Shown here in pieces: positions 11,101-23,589 of a DNA stretch of 64,000 nucleotides. Source of the DNA: Mesaphorura yosii (taxonomy: Eukaryota; Arthropoda; Collembola; Poduromorpha; Tullbergiidae); contig WIXG01000012.1 in assembly GCA_009869945.1 (NCBI GenBank), forward strand, positions 124,001 through 188,000. Direction: 5' to 3'. The first letter of the stretch is position 1. Each line of letters opens with the position of its first letter. Position numbers and translations under genes: made by a program. The notes beneath the pieces were generated by a model. That model did no database searches. It was not told the origin of the DNA and saw only the letters and a list, made by a program, of their open reading frames with translations.

Positions 11101-13614
11101 AGCAGTAACTCAGCAGCGGCACGGCACGGCTTAGTAAGCAGTAGACAAAGAATAAGATCATGTGCTCTCCAGTCATTACTGGCAACAGGCAACGCAACTG
11201 GTTAGTGCGACCCTTCAAATGCAAGAAACACACAGGGAGAGGAAATCGATAGTTCTTGCATTGTAACAGCAGTGCCAGTGGTCAGCGCTCTGCATTGCTG
11301 GTGCGCTGGTATCATATCGCGTAATGCGAATGCCGAAGCGAATACGTAACCCTTTATGCGTTAGCTTTAGTCATACTCATTGTAAAGTAAACACCAAACG
11401 CGACTCATTCATTGCCAGTGCATTAGATCATCATCTACAGAATACAGAACACTGGCAGGGCTCGGACGATTCCAAATGTAACTGGCCATTGCTGTAGCCC
11501 AGTGTTCATTGCTTAACGTTCAGCACAATGCAAACACGATTCACGATAATGTAATAGCTGTGATAGCTCATATACATTTTGTTTAACAGGAAGCGTGTAG
11601 CGAGTAGCGAAAGGATTGGCATTGGCTGGCTGGCTGGCTCGTTGGTTGGTACACAAAACGCAAACGCACAAAGACCGAAAGACCCATTATTACCATTATT
11701 GCAAAATAATATTGCCATCATCACGATTTCACGACACGGGAGAGGAATGAGGGTTACCAACTACCAACTCGAAGATCCAGTGCACCGACCTACCGAGTAC
11801 CGAAACGGGTAGCTCTTCGGTGCTGTACTGTACTCGTGTCTGTGTTGCTGCTGCTTCCCGTTTCCAAACTGAATCTAAAGCCTACACGATAGAAAGAACG
11901 AACTCACAGGAAAGGAAGGATTCAGAGAAATTCACTCCCGGTGCTGTACCGTGCCGTGCGTTGCGGGTCCGGGTTCTTCGTTCTCTGCTGTTTTCCGTTT
12001 CGGGTAAGTCCTTCCTTCTCAACACCATGGCATGACTAAGTCTACGCTTAATGTTTGGATACCGTGCCGTGCTAGCTAGATGCTCGCTACTGCCATTGCC
12101 AGTCAGTTGCCGTTGCCTTGTGTCTTGTACTGTAATGCTTTTCGGTGTTTCCAGTTTTCAGTATTTCAGCATGTACACGACCGTGCTTGGTAGGATCGGG
12201 GAATAAGAAATCAATAAAATAGGATAAGGCCTGACAAAATATAAAGGAGAAGGAAATACACAGCACAGTTGGCTCTCCTATGCTAGCATGGAGTAGGAAT
12301 GGAAATGGATATGAGATGTAGTTGGAGACCAACAGTAGGTTCAGGATCTGCTAGGAGCTTAGACTTAGACTTTCGACAAGGTGAACAATACAAATAAACG
12401 TACTGCCTGCCTGCGAAAGGAAGAAGTGAACGAACTAAAGCCAGGCACTGCACAAACGCACAAAGCGACGGTTCACGGTTCACAGTGGCTTTATATTCGG
12501 TGAATTCGGAGAAAATTATTATATTCATCCTGTGTATATTTTCTCGTTGATGTCTGAATCCTTAGACGTAGACAGGACTCTCTCTTCTGCTTCTGTTCTA
12601 TTGTATCGCAGGAAAAGGAAAAGTACGGGAACGGCAGGCAGGCAGTGGCAAGCCTTCAATGGAATTTCCTCTAATGTATTGATATCGTTGCCTGGAGTAA
12701 GGTTGGTACTTTTCCGTGGGACTCGACTCGGTCGGACGGTGCGCAGACAGTTTAGAGAGAGACAGAGGTAGGAATAGGAGCTAGGATTTTAGAGGACATG
12801 CACCGATCTGAGTAGGTAGAGATAGAATAGAAGTGAAAGTGAAATGGCTCCTGATTCATTCACAATGAAGTGGGTGGGCACGGACATCATTATTACACAT
12901 CAACTGTAATTGCAATGCAAGTAGCTCAGTGCAGAATTGCAGAATGGAAGCATTAATTCTGAGATAACTAACGCCGGGTTGGGCAGGTGGCCAGGCATAC
13001 TCTGCCAGTGAATCATTGTGCATTAGTCGTTAGTGTGCTTAAGCTTAGACTTAGATTCAGTGTCTGCAACGACGCTCAAGGCAATTTCAGATGACTGGAC
13101 ACCTGCAAGACACGATATCATTTGAAGCGTTTAACGAGAAAGTGTAACTGGAATTGTGTATTTGCAGATCACCGCAATTTCGACTGACCACGACCAGTGA
13201 ACGTGAACTTGTTAATTAATGAAGTGATTAGTGGTTTGATTAGTGACCCGAATGAGAATGTGGATAATCGATACCCGCAAGATTACACTGATTAAATCTT
13301 GACTTTGTCCTTGGACTTGAACAATCAAAATCAAATCACTCAAGAAAAATGTGTCTTCATCGTTGACGCTTGATGCGTTGTTTCATGACTATTGATTGCT
13401 TTCCTGATGTGCATTGTTGTGCTTTCGAAACGTACTTAATTGGATGACGCGACGAAGACGACTACAAAAATTTACTGGAACAATTCCATCAAGGCAGCTG
13501 TCAACGTCAACTCATTAACAAGGCCGACACACAATTTCTACCGCTGTTGGCTGTGAAAGACACAAATTCTGGTCGTTCTCGAAAGATAAAATCAGTCCTA
13601 TCATCTGTCATCTT
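8149..13614. other. Non-coding spacer upstream of p190RhoGAP
   Basis: About 5.4 kb without a recognisable coding exon. Short frames are present but none shows a domain or a consistent splice structure. Low-complexity patches occur, for instance tandem CTGG near 11,627. The segment may contain distal 5' non-coding exons or enhancers of the gene at 13,715. A splice-acceptor-like CTTACAG at about 13,612-13,618 suggests the first coding exon has a spliced 5' UTR. Confidence 0.4.
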
Positions 13615-13714
13615 ACAGGACTACGATACGCCAAAACACCAGTGTCTGTTAACTTTTAACCGGTACCCCGTGTCAATAAAGTGTTGTGCGTAAGTGCACG
13701 CAAGACCGGCCAAG

Positions 13715-16700
13715 ATGTCACGCAGAGGAGATTCGACGAGAGTTTACAACGTGGCGGTGGTTGGACTTACAGGTAAATTAGTTGACCTTATCATTACTTC
13801 ACCTCGCACATTACGGCCCTACGCAGTAAAAATAACTCCGAATTGCGATGCGCTGCGTTGTTGATTTTAAGAAAGACATTTGTGTCAGGCGTAGACGACT
13901 CATTGTTTACAAGCAGCAGGATGTGACAAGGAATTTGCTATCAAAGATTTTACCAGTATGCCTTGTACGTGGCATATATGTATGCATGGCACCCATCGCT
14001 ACGCATTGTTTGCGCTCTAAATTCTATTTATTTTGACACCCGAAGAAAAGTATGTCTGTTTCTCACGACGCAGAAGATTCATTACATCTGGCGCACGCGA
14101 AGAATTTGCGCTTGGTTGGGTTTATTTTAAGACAAAAGAATACAACACAGCACAGAAATCTCCTCAGTGCAATGTCCGAACGTTAACGATAAAATACACG
14201 GGATTAGAAGCTACTTGTGAGTTCAACTTGTTCCTGTAGCCACTTTCGGGGCCACCCAAGAAAGAATTGCTGTGCCCAGTCTCGAATTAAATTGAAATTA
14301 CTTCCGATTTCCGAAATTGTCGTGCCTTAATTATTGTTAACGTCTTACGTAGGTGATTCATACTGAATTCTTTGCGAATATCGATATTTGTTGCGTAGTA
14401 AAGCCGAGGAATGTTGATTTCGAGTTGATGCGTTTGTCTGCCATCAAATTGAGATTTTCACATATTCTTAACGGGTGTGATGACATGGCGAAAGATGAGA
14501 TTCTGCATCTGCTTGCGCTGTTGAAAGTATAAAAAAAAACCTTGAACCAAATCAGGACAGACAAAGCATAGTTTGGCGAATGGATAGAATTGCGATATAA
14601 AGCAGAGAACAGGTTAGCAGGTAAAAAGATTAGAACACTTCCGGCCTGCGGGGTACTGAGATCCCAAAATGAGCAAACATGGCTTCAGCAGTTTAGACAG
14701 ACAGTAAATACTTAAAAACGAGATGCCAAGTTAAATTGCGTATTTGTATCTCACTGCGCTGACGCTACTGCTTATTGATTTTTAATAAATTATGGCGCTG
14801 CTTGCTTGCATTTCAGGGAGCGAAAAAGATCGTGGGCAGATTGGAGTTGGAAAGTCATGCCTCTGCAATCGATTCATACGTCCAAAAGCTGACGATTACT
14901 TTCCCGAGCATATCTCGGTCCTGAGCGTGACCGACTTTAGCGGCCGGGTGGTGAACAACGATCATTTCCTTTACTGGGGCTACACCACCAAAGTAATGGA
15001 GGAGAGCCCTGAAATCGGATTCAACGTGATCGAACAGACGGAGTTTATCGACGATGCTACCTTCCAGCCTTTTAAGGTGGGTATACTTTAATTTAGTTAA
15101 TTAAATGCGTACGCGACGCTTGATTCATGCGCCTGTGCATTTTTGTAACCGGAAACTAAATTGACTTTGCTTTGCAGGGTGGCAAAATGGAACCGTACGT
15201 GAAAAGGTGTGCGTCGACTCGCATATTCTCTGCTGAAAAATTAATGTACATTTGCAAGAGCCAGTTGGGGATTGAGAAGGAGTTTGAGCAGAAAGGTAAG
15301 CAACGAATAACGAATATCTTGGTATGTTGAACCAATTTACCATCTATGCCATAATAATTTTTATTCCGTATTAGTGCTACCTGATGGGAGACTCAATATC
15401 GATGGATTCATCCTAGTCTATGATGTCAGCGCAGTTCCAGGTAACAATAAATTGAATTTCTCTCTCCATTCTGCTCTGCGTGGTGTTGAGCGAGGGTACA
15501 ACAGGCACGGCACGCGATACTTATGCGATTCATTTTCACTGGAACTGTCGTGTCATGAATTGAATCATAATTGTTATGGATCGATTCTTCGTATAATATA
15601 CGAAAAATTAGAATCGGGACCGGGACTGTGCTGATCATGTCACGTAATTCATATGATAGAAAAGGCAACATATTATGACAATTTGGGAAACTGTCTGAGT
15701 CCCATATCAAAAACTTTTGCCCTGCCGTGCGCATGCCATGCCTGTAGCAGACTGCGGCTGGTCCTGATTTGGTGATTTTCGACAATAGTCGATGGTCGTA
15801 ATGATATGAAATGATGGATCACACTCTGCTAACACTCACAGGTCGCGCAATAGAAAAACAAACAGAATTCTCCGCCGTCATTCTCTACAATCTCATCAGG
15901 ACCAAGAAGCCCATCGTTTTAGTCACCACCAAGAACGATGAGGCTTGCGAGGCGTACGTGAAGGAAGCCGAGAAACTTGTTTCCAGAAAAGAGTTTCGTC
16001 CAGTTAGGTAAGTTTATTACTCCTAAGAACAAGTGACCAACGATTTCTAATTAATTTTTAAAAAATAAACAGTTAAGCATGAATAAGTGACACAGTTAAC
16101 AATTAAGTTTTTTAAAGAAACGGTAAAGCCGAGAACATTAATATTAATTAATGAGTAACACGGTAACTACTCCCATTCATGTCCATGCAGATAAATTAGG
16201 GAAACACGAATTACAATGTCCTCCAATGGAGTTCCTAGACTTCACTTTACTCTGTTGCGTGCTGGCGCTAGCAGAATACTCATGTTGGACGATGTGGGCA
16301 CAGTTCTTTTTCTTATTGTTACATTTAAGTTTCCTGACATGGTTTCGATGAAATGAATACCAGCCTTTGCCGACTTATGACTCTGCAAAACACATTTCTC
16401 TTTAAATACTCTTTTAGTTTAAATTACATGAAGAATTCAATTACTAGAATAACTTACCTTATCGTACGGGTTCATTCTCAAAAATAGCAATACTGCACTT
16501 TCACACTAAATGAAATGTTATTACTTGTTACCAATAATTTTCTGTGATACTGTTACATTAACGAAAGAATTAACGAAGAAAGACGCAGTATTATTCCTGC
16601 TTGAATGTCAGTCGCAGACTAAAATGAAAATTTCATATGCACCATTTTTTTCATTTTTAATTCCGTTCATCATTTCCAATTTTTTCCATTTTTGCAGTAT

Positions 16701-19700
16701 TCCAATCGTTGAGACATCGGCTCATGAAAATGTGAACGTCGACACGGCGTTTCTGCTCCTAGCACAACTGATAGACAAAGTCAAAAATAGAATACGACCA
16801 CTGTCCTACAATGAAACTGCGAGGAATCGAAAGGAAATGCTGGACTCAGTGTCCGACTCCTTCCAGGCTCTCATACAATCACATGTGACTGACCACCGAG
16901 CGGTTTGGGTTCCTGTCTGTAGAGAACTTCTCAAATACCCTGCATTTCAAAGGTAGGAAGAAATTAGTATCTTGCCACATTACAATTTTCAATTTAAGAA
17001 AATTAAGTCAATAAGTTAAGTTAAATTTAATTCAATAAGAAAATTTTTGAATTCATCACATCACTTCCTAAAGGTACATCGAGTATTTTGGCGAAGATTG
17101 TGCTCAAAGACTTTTCCGCCGGCACCTCAAGAGACTCAAAGACGACTTCTTATCGCGCCGGGAAAGGAGATACCTCGAAAGACTCCCTGAAATCATCGAA
17201 TCGCTCTTCCCAGAAGCCATCAGTGAGGGACAGCCGTGGGAAGTGGTTGTGCAGAGGATAAGAGAACATCCCGACTGCTCTTTGTACTTTGCTGTTGCTC
17301 CGTCTGGACTGGCTCCTGAAACTGGTACGTTGACTGCAAAAGTCGATTTCAAAAATACTGTTTACATGTTAACACACATTCCTTGTATTAACTTTAAGTC
17401 CTGCTTCTTATAGATTGGACTTGGGGCTCAGAGTCTTCATCCGAAACGAATATCCGTGAGAATCGCATTCCGTTGGATTTACTGTCTATGGGAGAAGCAG
17501 AAACTGTAAGTTAATGGGTTCATTAATTTAAATTACTTCTCATTCACAAAAAACATCAAAGAAAGTCTTCTCATCAAGAATTTCCATGATTTTGACTCGG
17601 GCATCGATTCTCATGTCAGGTTTGGCGCAACATCGTCAATTCAGCTCAAGTTGATCGGAAACGAGGAGAATACCGTCTAAAGTTTAAGCTACTTCTTGAC
17701 AACACTCCGTACGTAACTCCAGGCAAGTCTTTGAATGAGCTCCAGGTCCTGTTTATGGGTCACGACTGTTTCGAAGCTCTCACCGGTTCCGAAATTCAAA
17801 GCATATACGAGCAGCATCAAATCGAACTCATCGAGAAAGCCAAAAGAGCGTTTATTGAGCTTATGTTGGAGAAAAGTAAGTCTAACACTAGAAAGTAAGA
17901 ATAAGAGTAAGTGATGGCTTGAAATGACAATAAAGGTATGCAGCTTAACATAAAGAGAACTCTAATTTCTTAGTATTTTCTTTCTTCACATGTAACTTCC
18001 CGTAGTAGGTTCACTGATTTCCTCCATGTGTCTTGGAGCATCCTTTCATAACGCACAGCATTGGATGATTTGACCTTGCCAATTTTTGTGCGTCATTAAT
18101 AAACAAAGTGGTTTTTAATGGTTTCTATGTTAGTGTTCTATGTTTTATATAAAGTCACTATGTTTCTGTTTCCATTTCGACTGCCTGCACTTTCAATGAC
18201 AGTTAGGCCACATTTCTTGCACGTATTACGACCAATTCCTCCGTGCACAAAGTGATGTCTTGGATTCTTGTACCCCGGCCTTGGAACGGCCTCATCAGCG
18301 TCTATTTAAAAATTAATGCGTTAATTGGTACGAGTGATTAGATTCAATTTCGCGAATTTACTACTTACCATTATCCTTCGCCAAGTTCTTGTCCATGTCC
18401 TTGTCACTTCCTCTTTTTTTTTGTTATGTCTTTCACTATCTTCGTGAGGAAATCGTACATATTACTTTGAGCACTTTCTCTTCAGCCATTTAGTTTGATT
18501 TGATGGAGGCGGCGGCTGGTCGGCGAATTCAAACTGAAGTTAGTGTGTTTGATTTGCAGGATCCTGTTTCCTTATGCTGGAGCACCCTGACATCTTCTCA
18601 GGAGTTCACAATGCATCGCCAATGGCTACAATAACACAACAACAAGTACGGGAAATGGTGGAAATACTCCAAGAAGACTCGAGATACAAGGCCCTCGATA
18701 GACTCGATCAGGAAAGAAGACTCATGCTTTTGCAACATTTGGGATTTGTGCATTGTCCACTTCGAGAACACTGTCCGTCGTACCCCAACTGCATGGATTG
18801 CGTGGTACGTTGCTTTTTCCAAAGTGGAGTTTTGTACTTTTCCTCCTCCCATTTACAGCTGTCTAGGAACTGTTTCGGTTGTATTCTCTCCCCAATTCAT
18901 TAAAAATGTATACATTTCGCAAAAAAACATTTCTCAAAGGAGAGCAACTGGCAAACGTTCTCCTACGCATTCCGCCCTCGAAATTTTAACAAGATTGGCA
19001 TTTTGTAGGTGGAAAGGCTGCTCCAGTCCTCCGCGCCAAAAGTCCAACACTACAATGGCTCCAGCAACAACATGTCGACGGACGCTGTGCTAACGCTGTA
19101 CTTAATCGGGTCAAACGATTTGCTGGATAGCATACGATTCGGCTTGGAGCAGATTTGCGAGGACGACGAGTACGAGCTGGATGGCGTAGTGTACACAGTC
19201 GAGTTGAATGCCAACGAGACTCCCACCAGTTTCCCAGTTAGCACTTCCGGTCACTTGCAAGCTCGCCTTGTAGTTTACTCAACTTCGCAAACACTGGAGG
19301 ACACAAAGGCCGATCTCGAGAAAACGCTGCTGACAAACTTGGCTGAAGAAAATATTCCGTTTGCGGAACCGCCGGTTGTGATTATGTTCAATGCTGCCAA
19401 CGAGAACGCGGAAGAGAAAGAAATATTGAGCAATCATGGGCAAGCGCTAGCTGATAGTCTTGGTTGTGGCTTTGTGGATGTCAGTGGGACGGATGGACTG
19501 CCAAGGTATAGCCATTGATATTTACCATTCGGAACAAGCAGGTAAATAATGCTTTGCTTTTCAGTACTCAACTTTTGGCCGAGGCTCTTCAGGCGCTGGT
19601 TCGCTCACTCAGGGAGCGTGCCAATCCGAGACAATCTCCGTTTGGGGTTCAAATCTCTTTGACTGGTGAACCTGACATTCGCGTCATTATGTGCTTATTT

Positions 19701-22700
19701 TGTGGTGATTCATACAATGTTGGGAATCTAATTGCTCCGTTGTTCACACTGCCTGCATGCCAGCAAAGTGGAGAAAAAACCATCAGTTTTCTGACATTCC
19801 TGGGAGAAAAGCGCCGGTTTGTTCAGGTAAGATTGTCTTTCCCCCTTTCAATGATTTTCATCGCCTTAGGTTAATGATTATCATCTTTTTTTAATTAACA
19901 GATTTTGATTTCTTCGTACCACGGGGCGTCGTCTCATCGAGAGGATCTCATTCATGGTTTAGTCTTGGTGTACTCACCCAATCGTGTGGCTTCTTTCGCG
20001 GCACTCAAAGCTTTCTCGGCTAATGTTCCGAATCTACCGATTCAAATTCTGGCTGTGACGGAGAACGCCGGAGGAGCATCTGCCATGTTTAGTTCGTCGC
20101 TTGGGCAAAAATTGATCACTGAAGGAAACTCTCTGGCGGACGAACTTCGTGCTCACTTTACAACTTGGAGTGGTGAACATACAGTTGGGATTTACACGCA
20201 ATTCTTCCGGCAAGTTTGGGACCAGAAAAGTGACATCGAAAAGGCGTTCAGGTTGGAAAATGCGACGAGCAAAAATTAATACCTTCAAGAGCATAACGCT
20301 TTATATTTTGCAACATTTTAATATTTTAGAATGGAATCTCCGCCATTCTATCGTCCACCTCCTTCTGTGGCTCCACGACCGACGGTTCCTTCAATCGACA
20401 GCCAACTTGGCTCATTGAATGATTCCGATGACATATACGAGCAACTACAGAGTGATGATAGTGACATTGGCAGTGGAGAAGCGTTGGTGCGCCCGTCAAT
20501 GGTTCGACACCGTCAAGCACTGCAGCAACAAGGTCACAGTCACAAGCATGGCAAGCTTGAGCCATCGCATTCCGACAATTTCGTGCTACGAGAAGCAGAA
20601 TTCGACAATTTGTGGGCTGGAGCTCGCAGAAGCCACCGAGAGATGGGTAGTTCTGGAGGGTTAAGTGGAGGTCCCAAGTCTCAACAAGATGCGTACTTAG
20701 CGTTTGCTACCGGTCGGCGGAGTCATAACTCTCGACCATCCAATAACAACGGGACTTCAACGCAACTTCGTCATGGGCATCAGCCTCCGATGATGGGAGG
20801 CTTGGGAGGTCTCAATCATAAACCAGGTCCGGGACACCCAAACCCCGGAAGAATTAACATTGCGGAGTACAGCGCTGTCACTGATGCCATATCCAGGTTC
20901 GTTTATTATTTGAATCATAAATTGTTGGACCGCCAAAGAATTGCAGTTTTTTGAAGTTATGTTTATTCACAGTATATAGTAAGCTAATTATACATGTAAT
21001 TGTTGTTTATCGTAGTGATTAATGTAAAATAATTCATAACATTTAACTTGACTTTAATCTAACTTCCTGTGAACCTTAAAAGTTACCCACCAGGTTCATT
21101 AAGTCAAAGAGAATTCAGTTTCGAAGTTGATGAGTGATTGTTGAATCACTTTCGAAACTGAATTCTCTTTGCATTAAGTCCTCTACGTCCGAGTCCCTTG
21201 TAATTGTAAGCCTTGTTTCTGCTCTTGAACTCGTGCTCTGCAAGTCTAGGGTTTTCTGTTCCCATAAGTTTATGTAAAATTGTGATTTTCGCGATTTCAC
21301 GTCCAGTGCGTCCATGTTCATATGAGAAGTGGACATGGGAGTCACGCCGAAACTTGTGTGGATCCAGATCCTTGAGATGCAATCTCGAATTGTATCTGGA
21401 GACAATTTCTGAGGACCCGAGTTCGAATTTTGGGATGGAAATGGTTATCCAGTCGATAGTCGATGAAAATTAACCAACAATCAGTTTTTTTTTTCATTTC
21501 GTCAGTATTATTGTTTTTGTGCATAATAGAAGCTTATCAGAAGCAACAGTGCTCCCCTTCTTACCTTATGATAATGTGATGTGAGGGGTGATAACGGAAT
21601 GAAACGCTCCCCTGTCATGCACATTAACATGATAAGCATGATCCCCTATGATATCCAGGATGAGGCTCCCACGCACTTCTCCTCCGTACACAAATCTTTC
21701 TAATGAAGATTACGTCAGCGACACTGGGCAAAGAAATCGACCAGGGCGTCCGAGGAGAAATGCGGGTAAGTTCTAAAAGTTCCAGAGTGAAAGAACAAAA
21801 AGGTGCACAAATACAAATAATAAAGCCGCGAATCGTCTTTGCTCAGGACGATTGCCTCCACCACCAAGTGATAGCAGTTCCTCCGCTTCACCCGTGTCTG
21901 ATCCGGAGGATTTCTCCAGACCGCGCGTGAAGAAGAGAAGCTTGAAGAACTCAAGCGGTCGAAGACACCAGGCCCAAGCCGCCACCGCTGCTGCAATTCC
22001 TCCCAAGCCAAAAGCCATCTTTACTCCAATACCAACTGTACCGAAGGGATTCGTCCCATACCAACTGTCCGGAGATTCTGGCGTATTTTCTGGTATTTCT
22101 GGCCCCAGAAATAAATCGATGGGAATGGACGACGCGTCAGGTACAAATTCGATCCCATTGCCTAAAAGCAACATTGACACCACACTTCATTGAGCATCAT
22201 TTTCTTGTGAAACTTAGAAGCTTCATCTCCAATCGAAGCTGAGAAGGGAGCATTTGGAAGAGGAAAAGACGACGAAAAGGCGGAGAAGCCACGAAAAAAG
22301 GACAAAGCTGCGAAAAAATTGAGCAAGTCACGGTCTTCGGAGCAGCAGCAATCACAACCTCCGTCAGCATTTGGTGCTACAGTAAGCACAGTCGTGTAAA
22401 GTTGATATGCTAAGTGTAGCAGAATTAAATGAGCATATTGTTTACAGCTTGAAGAAGCGACAGCTCCCAATGGAATACTCGAACGCTGCGTACGATTCAT
22501 TGAAGAGGAAGGTTTAGAAATGGAGGGATTATACAGAGTTCCTGGTAAATTCCTTGTGTTTTTGTTGTGTTTGGATCCTCACAAGAACGCGTCAGCTAAT
22601 GCTTTCTTTCTCTTTAGGAAATCGCGCACATGTCGATACAATGTTTAGCCGCCTTGCGGAGGACCCGAACACTGACCTACGATCTTTGGACATTCCTGTC

Positions 22701-23177
22701 AATGCGGTGGCTACAGCGCTCAAGGATTTTCTAGCTAAACGACTACCACCTCCAATTCCAACGGATAAAATGAGTGAAATTGAACGAGTAAGTTAAGAAT
22801 TTGGCTTTTACCTACATAATTAATCAGGCAGGGCTTCTGACGAATTCTGCATTGGTGAATTTCAGGTGGCGCTAATTCCAGACCGATCGCTTCGCTTGCT
22901 GGAACTCAAGCAATTTCTGCTTCATCTTCCTCCTGTCAATCAATCAGTTTTACGTACCATTTTTGCGCACTTGGTGCGAGTCTCAGAAAAGTCTCGCATC
23001 AACGCGATGGATTCCAAGAATTTGGCAATATGTTGGTGGCCAACTCTTCTTCCATTTAGTTTCGCCGACATGCTTCGCTTTGAGCAAATGAGGCCGCACT
23101 TGGAAGACTTGGTTCAGACAATGATTGACCAATTTCCCTTTCTGTACTGCGGGAAAGAAGATGTTGTGATGGTTTGA
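13715..23177 (+). CDS. RhoGAPp190: p190-type Rho GTPase-activating protein, complete
   Basis: Twenty coding exons with agreeing phases: 13715-13772, 14817-15076, 15178-15295, 15375-15440, 15842-16007, 16698-16952, 17074-17324, 17414-17505, 17620-17875, 18560-18804, 19009-19505, 19565-19826, 19902-20251, 20330-20896, 21659-21765, 21847-22140, 22218-22381, 22448-22544, 22618-22787, 22866-23177. They give 1528 residues, close to the roughly 1500 of vertebrate p190. Order: N-terminal GTPase domain ([20 protein letters not shown], then a TTKND motif near 195), FF-domain region (about 240-590), two pseudo-GTPase folds (about 610-960; [10 protein letters not shown] and [12 protein letters not shown]), a low-complexity linker with a basic patch before the catalytic part, and a C-terminal RhoGAP domain (about 1337-1525) with the arginine finger in GLYRVPG near 1366 and [11 protein letters not shown]. 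It switches off Rho downstream of integrin and Src signalling. The start ATG follows CAAG and precedes the conserved N-terminus. A candidate antisense gene lies in intron 9. Confidence 0.95.
18138..18489 (-). CDS. Nested antisense candidate gene: 72-residue CxxC protein
   Basis: Three minus-strand exons inside intron 9 of p190RhoGAP: 18489-18466, 18399-18369 and 18301-18138. Both introns are short (66 and 67 nt), run GT to AG, and keep the frame (phase 0, then phase 1), giving 72 residues from MAEEKVLK to LYKT and a TAG stop. The last exon is the best supported: a basic, Gly/His-rich segment ([15 protein letters not shown]) leads into RNTCKKCGL, a CxxC pair that with the preceding histidines could hold zinc. 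An ATTAAA poly(A)-type signal sits about 20 bp past the stop (18119-18114). I do not recognise the family. The ATG lies only 70 bp from p190 exon 10, so the promoter would overlap that exon on the other strand. Alternative: chance frame or a processed fragment; the first exon (8 codons) is the least certain. Confidence 0.5.
20897..21658. other. p190RhoGAP intron 14
   Basis: A 762-bp intron, among the longer ones of the gene, holding the fold-back repeat described separately and two overlapping minus-strand frames of 78 and 96 codons (21115-21405) that I do not recognise. The sequence next to the fold-back may be part of an old insertion. Confidence 0.5.
21097..21180. repeat. 66-bp fold-back (inverted repeat) flanked by 9-bp direct repeats
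   Basis: Two perfect 20-nt arms, 21106-21125 and 21151-21170, are reverse complements (AAAGAGAATTCAGTTTCGAA). The 25-nt loop contains an inner 7-bp stem (AGTGATT/AATCACT), so almost the whole unit can fold. The 9-mer CATTAAGTC lies directly outside on both sides (21097-21105 and 21172-21180), like a target-site duplication. This fits a miniature inverted-repeat element; a 9-bp duplication is typical of Mutator-like insertions, but one copy cannot prove it. Confidence 0.7.
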
Positions 23178-23583
23178 CAGAACCTGAACCCATTAAGTTA
23201 TCACCGAACAAGTTCTCATTCACATTACTACTCTCCGAAATTCACACGACGACAAAGGCAACCTTACGCCAGCTACCAGCATTCTTCGCTGACTCAGCCA
23301 CAGCCACACCAGCGTCAGTCACTGGAAATTCCTTCTCGTTACTACATGTATTATCATGACACTCTGGACCCGATGAGTTCCAGGAGTCGAACAGGCTCTT
23401 ATCGTCGGTCCTGCTAAATGCTGGCTGTGGTTGGAAGTGGTTGAAAAGCAAATTGAAAAGGCTGTGCTTTGTTATTTGGTTGTGTGAAAGATCTCGATTT
23501 CGACTAACTGTTTCCAGTTTTGTTAACCAAGCATCTATTCTGTGTTCAACTAAAATTTTTTACTCTCTTGATTGCCTATTGCC

Positions 23584-23589
23584 ATTAAA
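23584..23589 (+). other. Probable poly(A) signal (ATTAAA) of p190RhoGAP
   Basis: ATTAAA about 410 bp after the p190RhoGAP stop codon, in AT-rich sequence. It is the common variant signal; actual use is inferred. Confidence 0.3.

Noticed and set aside
21115..21405. Two overlapping minus-strand frames (96 and 78 codons) in p190 intron 14
   Set aside because: They compete with each other, run into the palindrome and show no known domain. They may be part of an old insertion but cannot be called as a gene.
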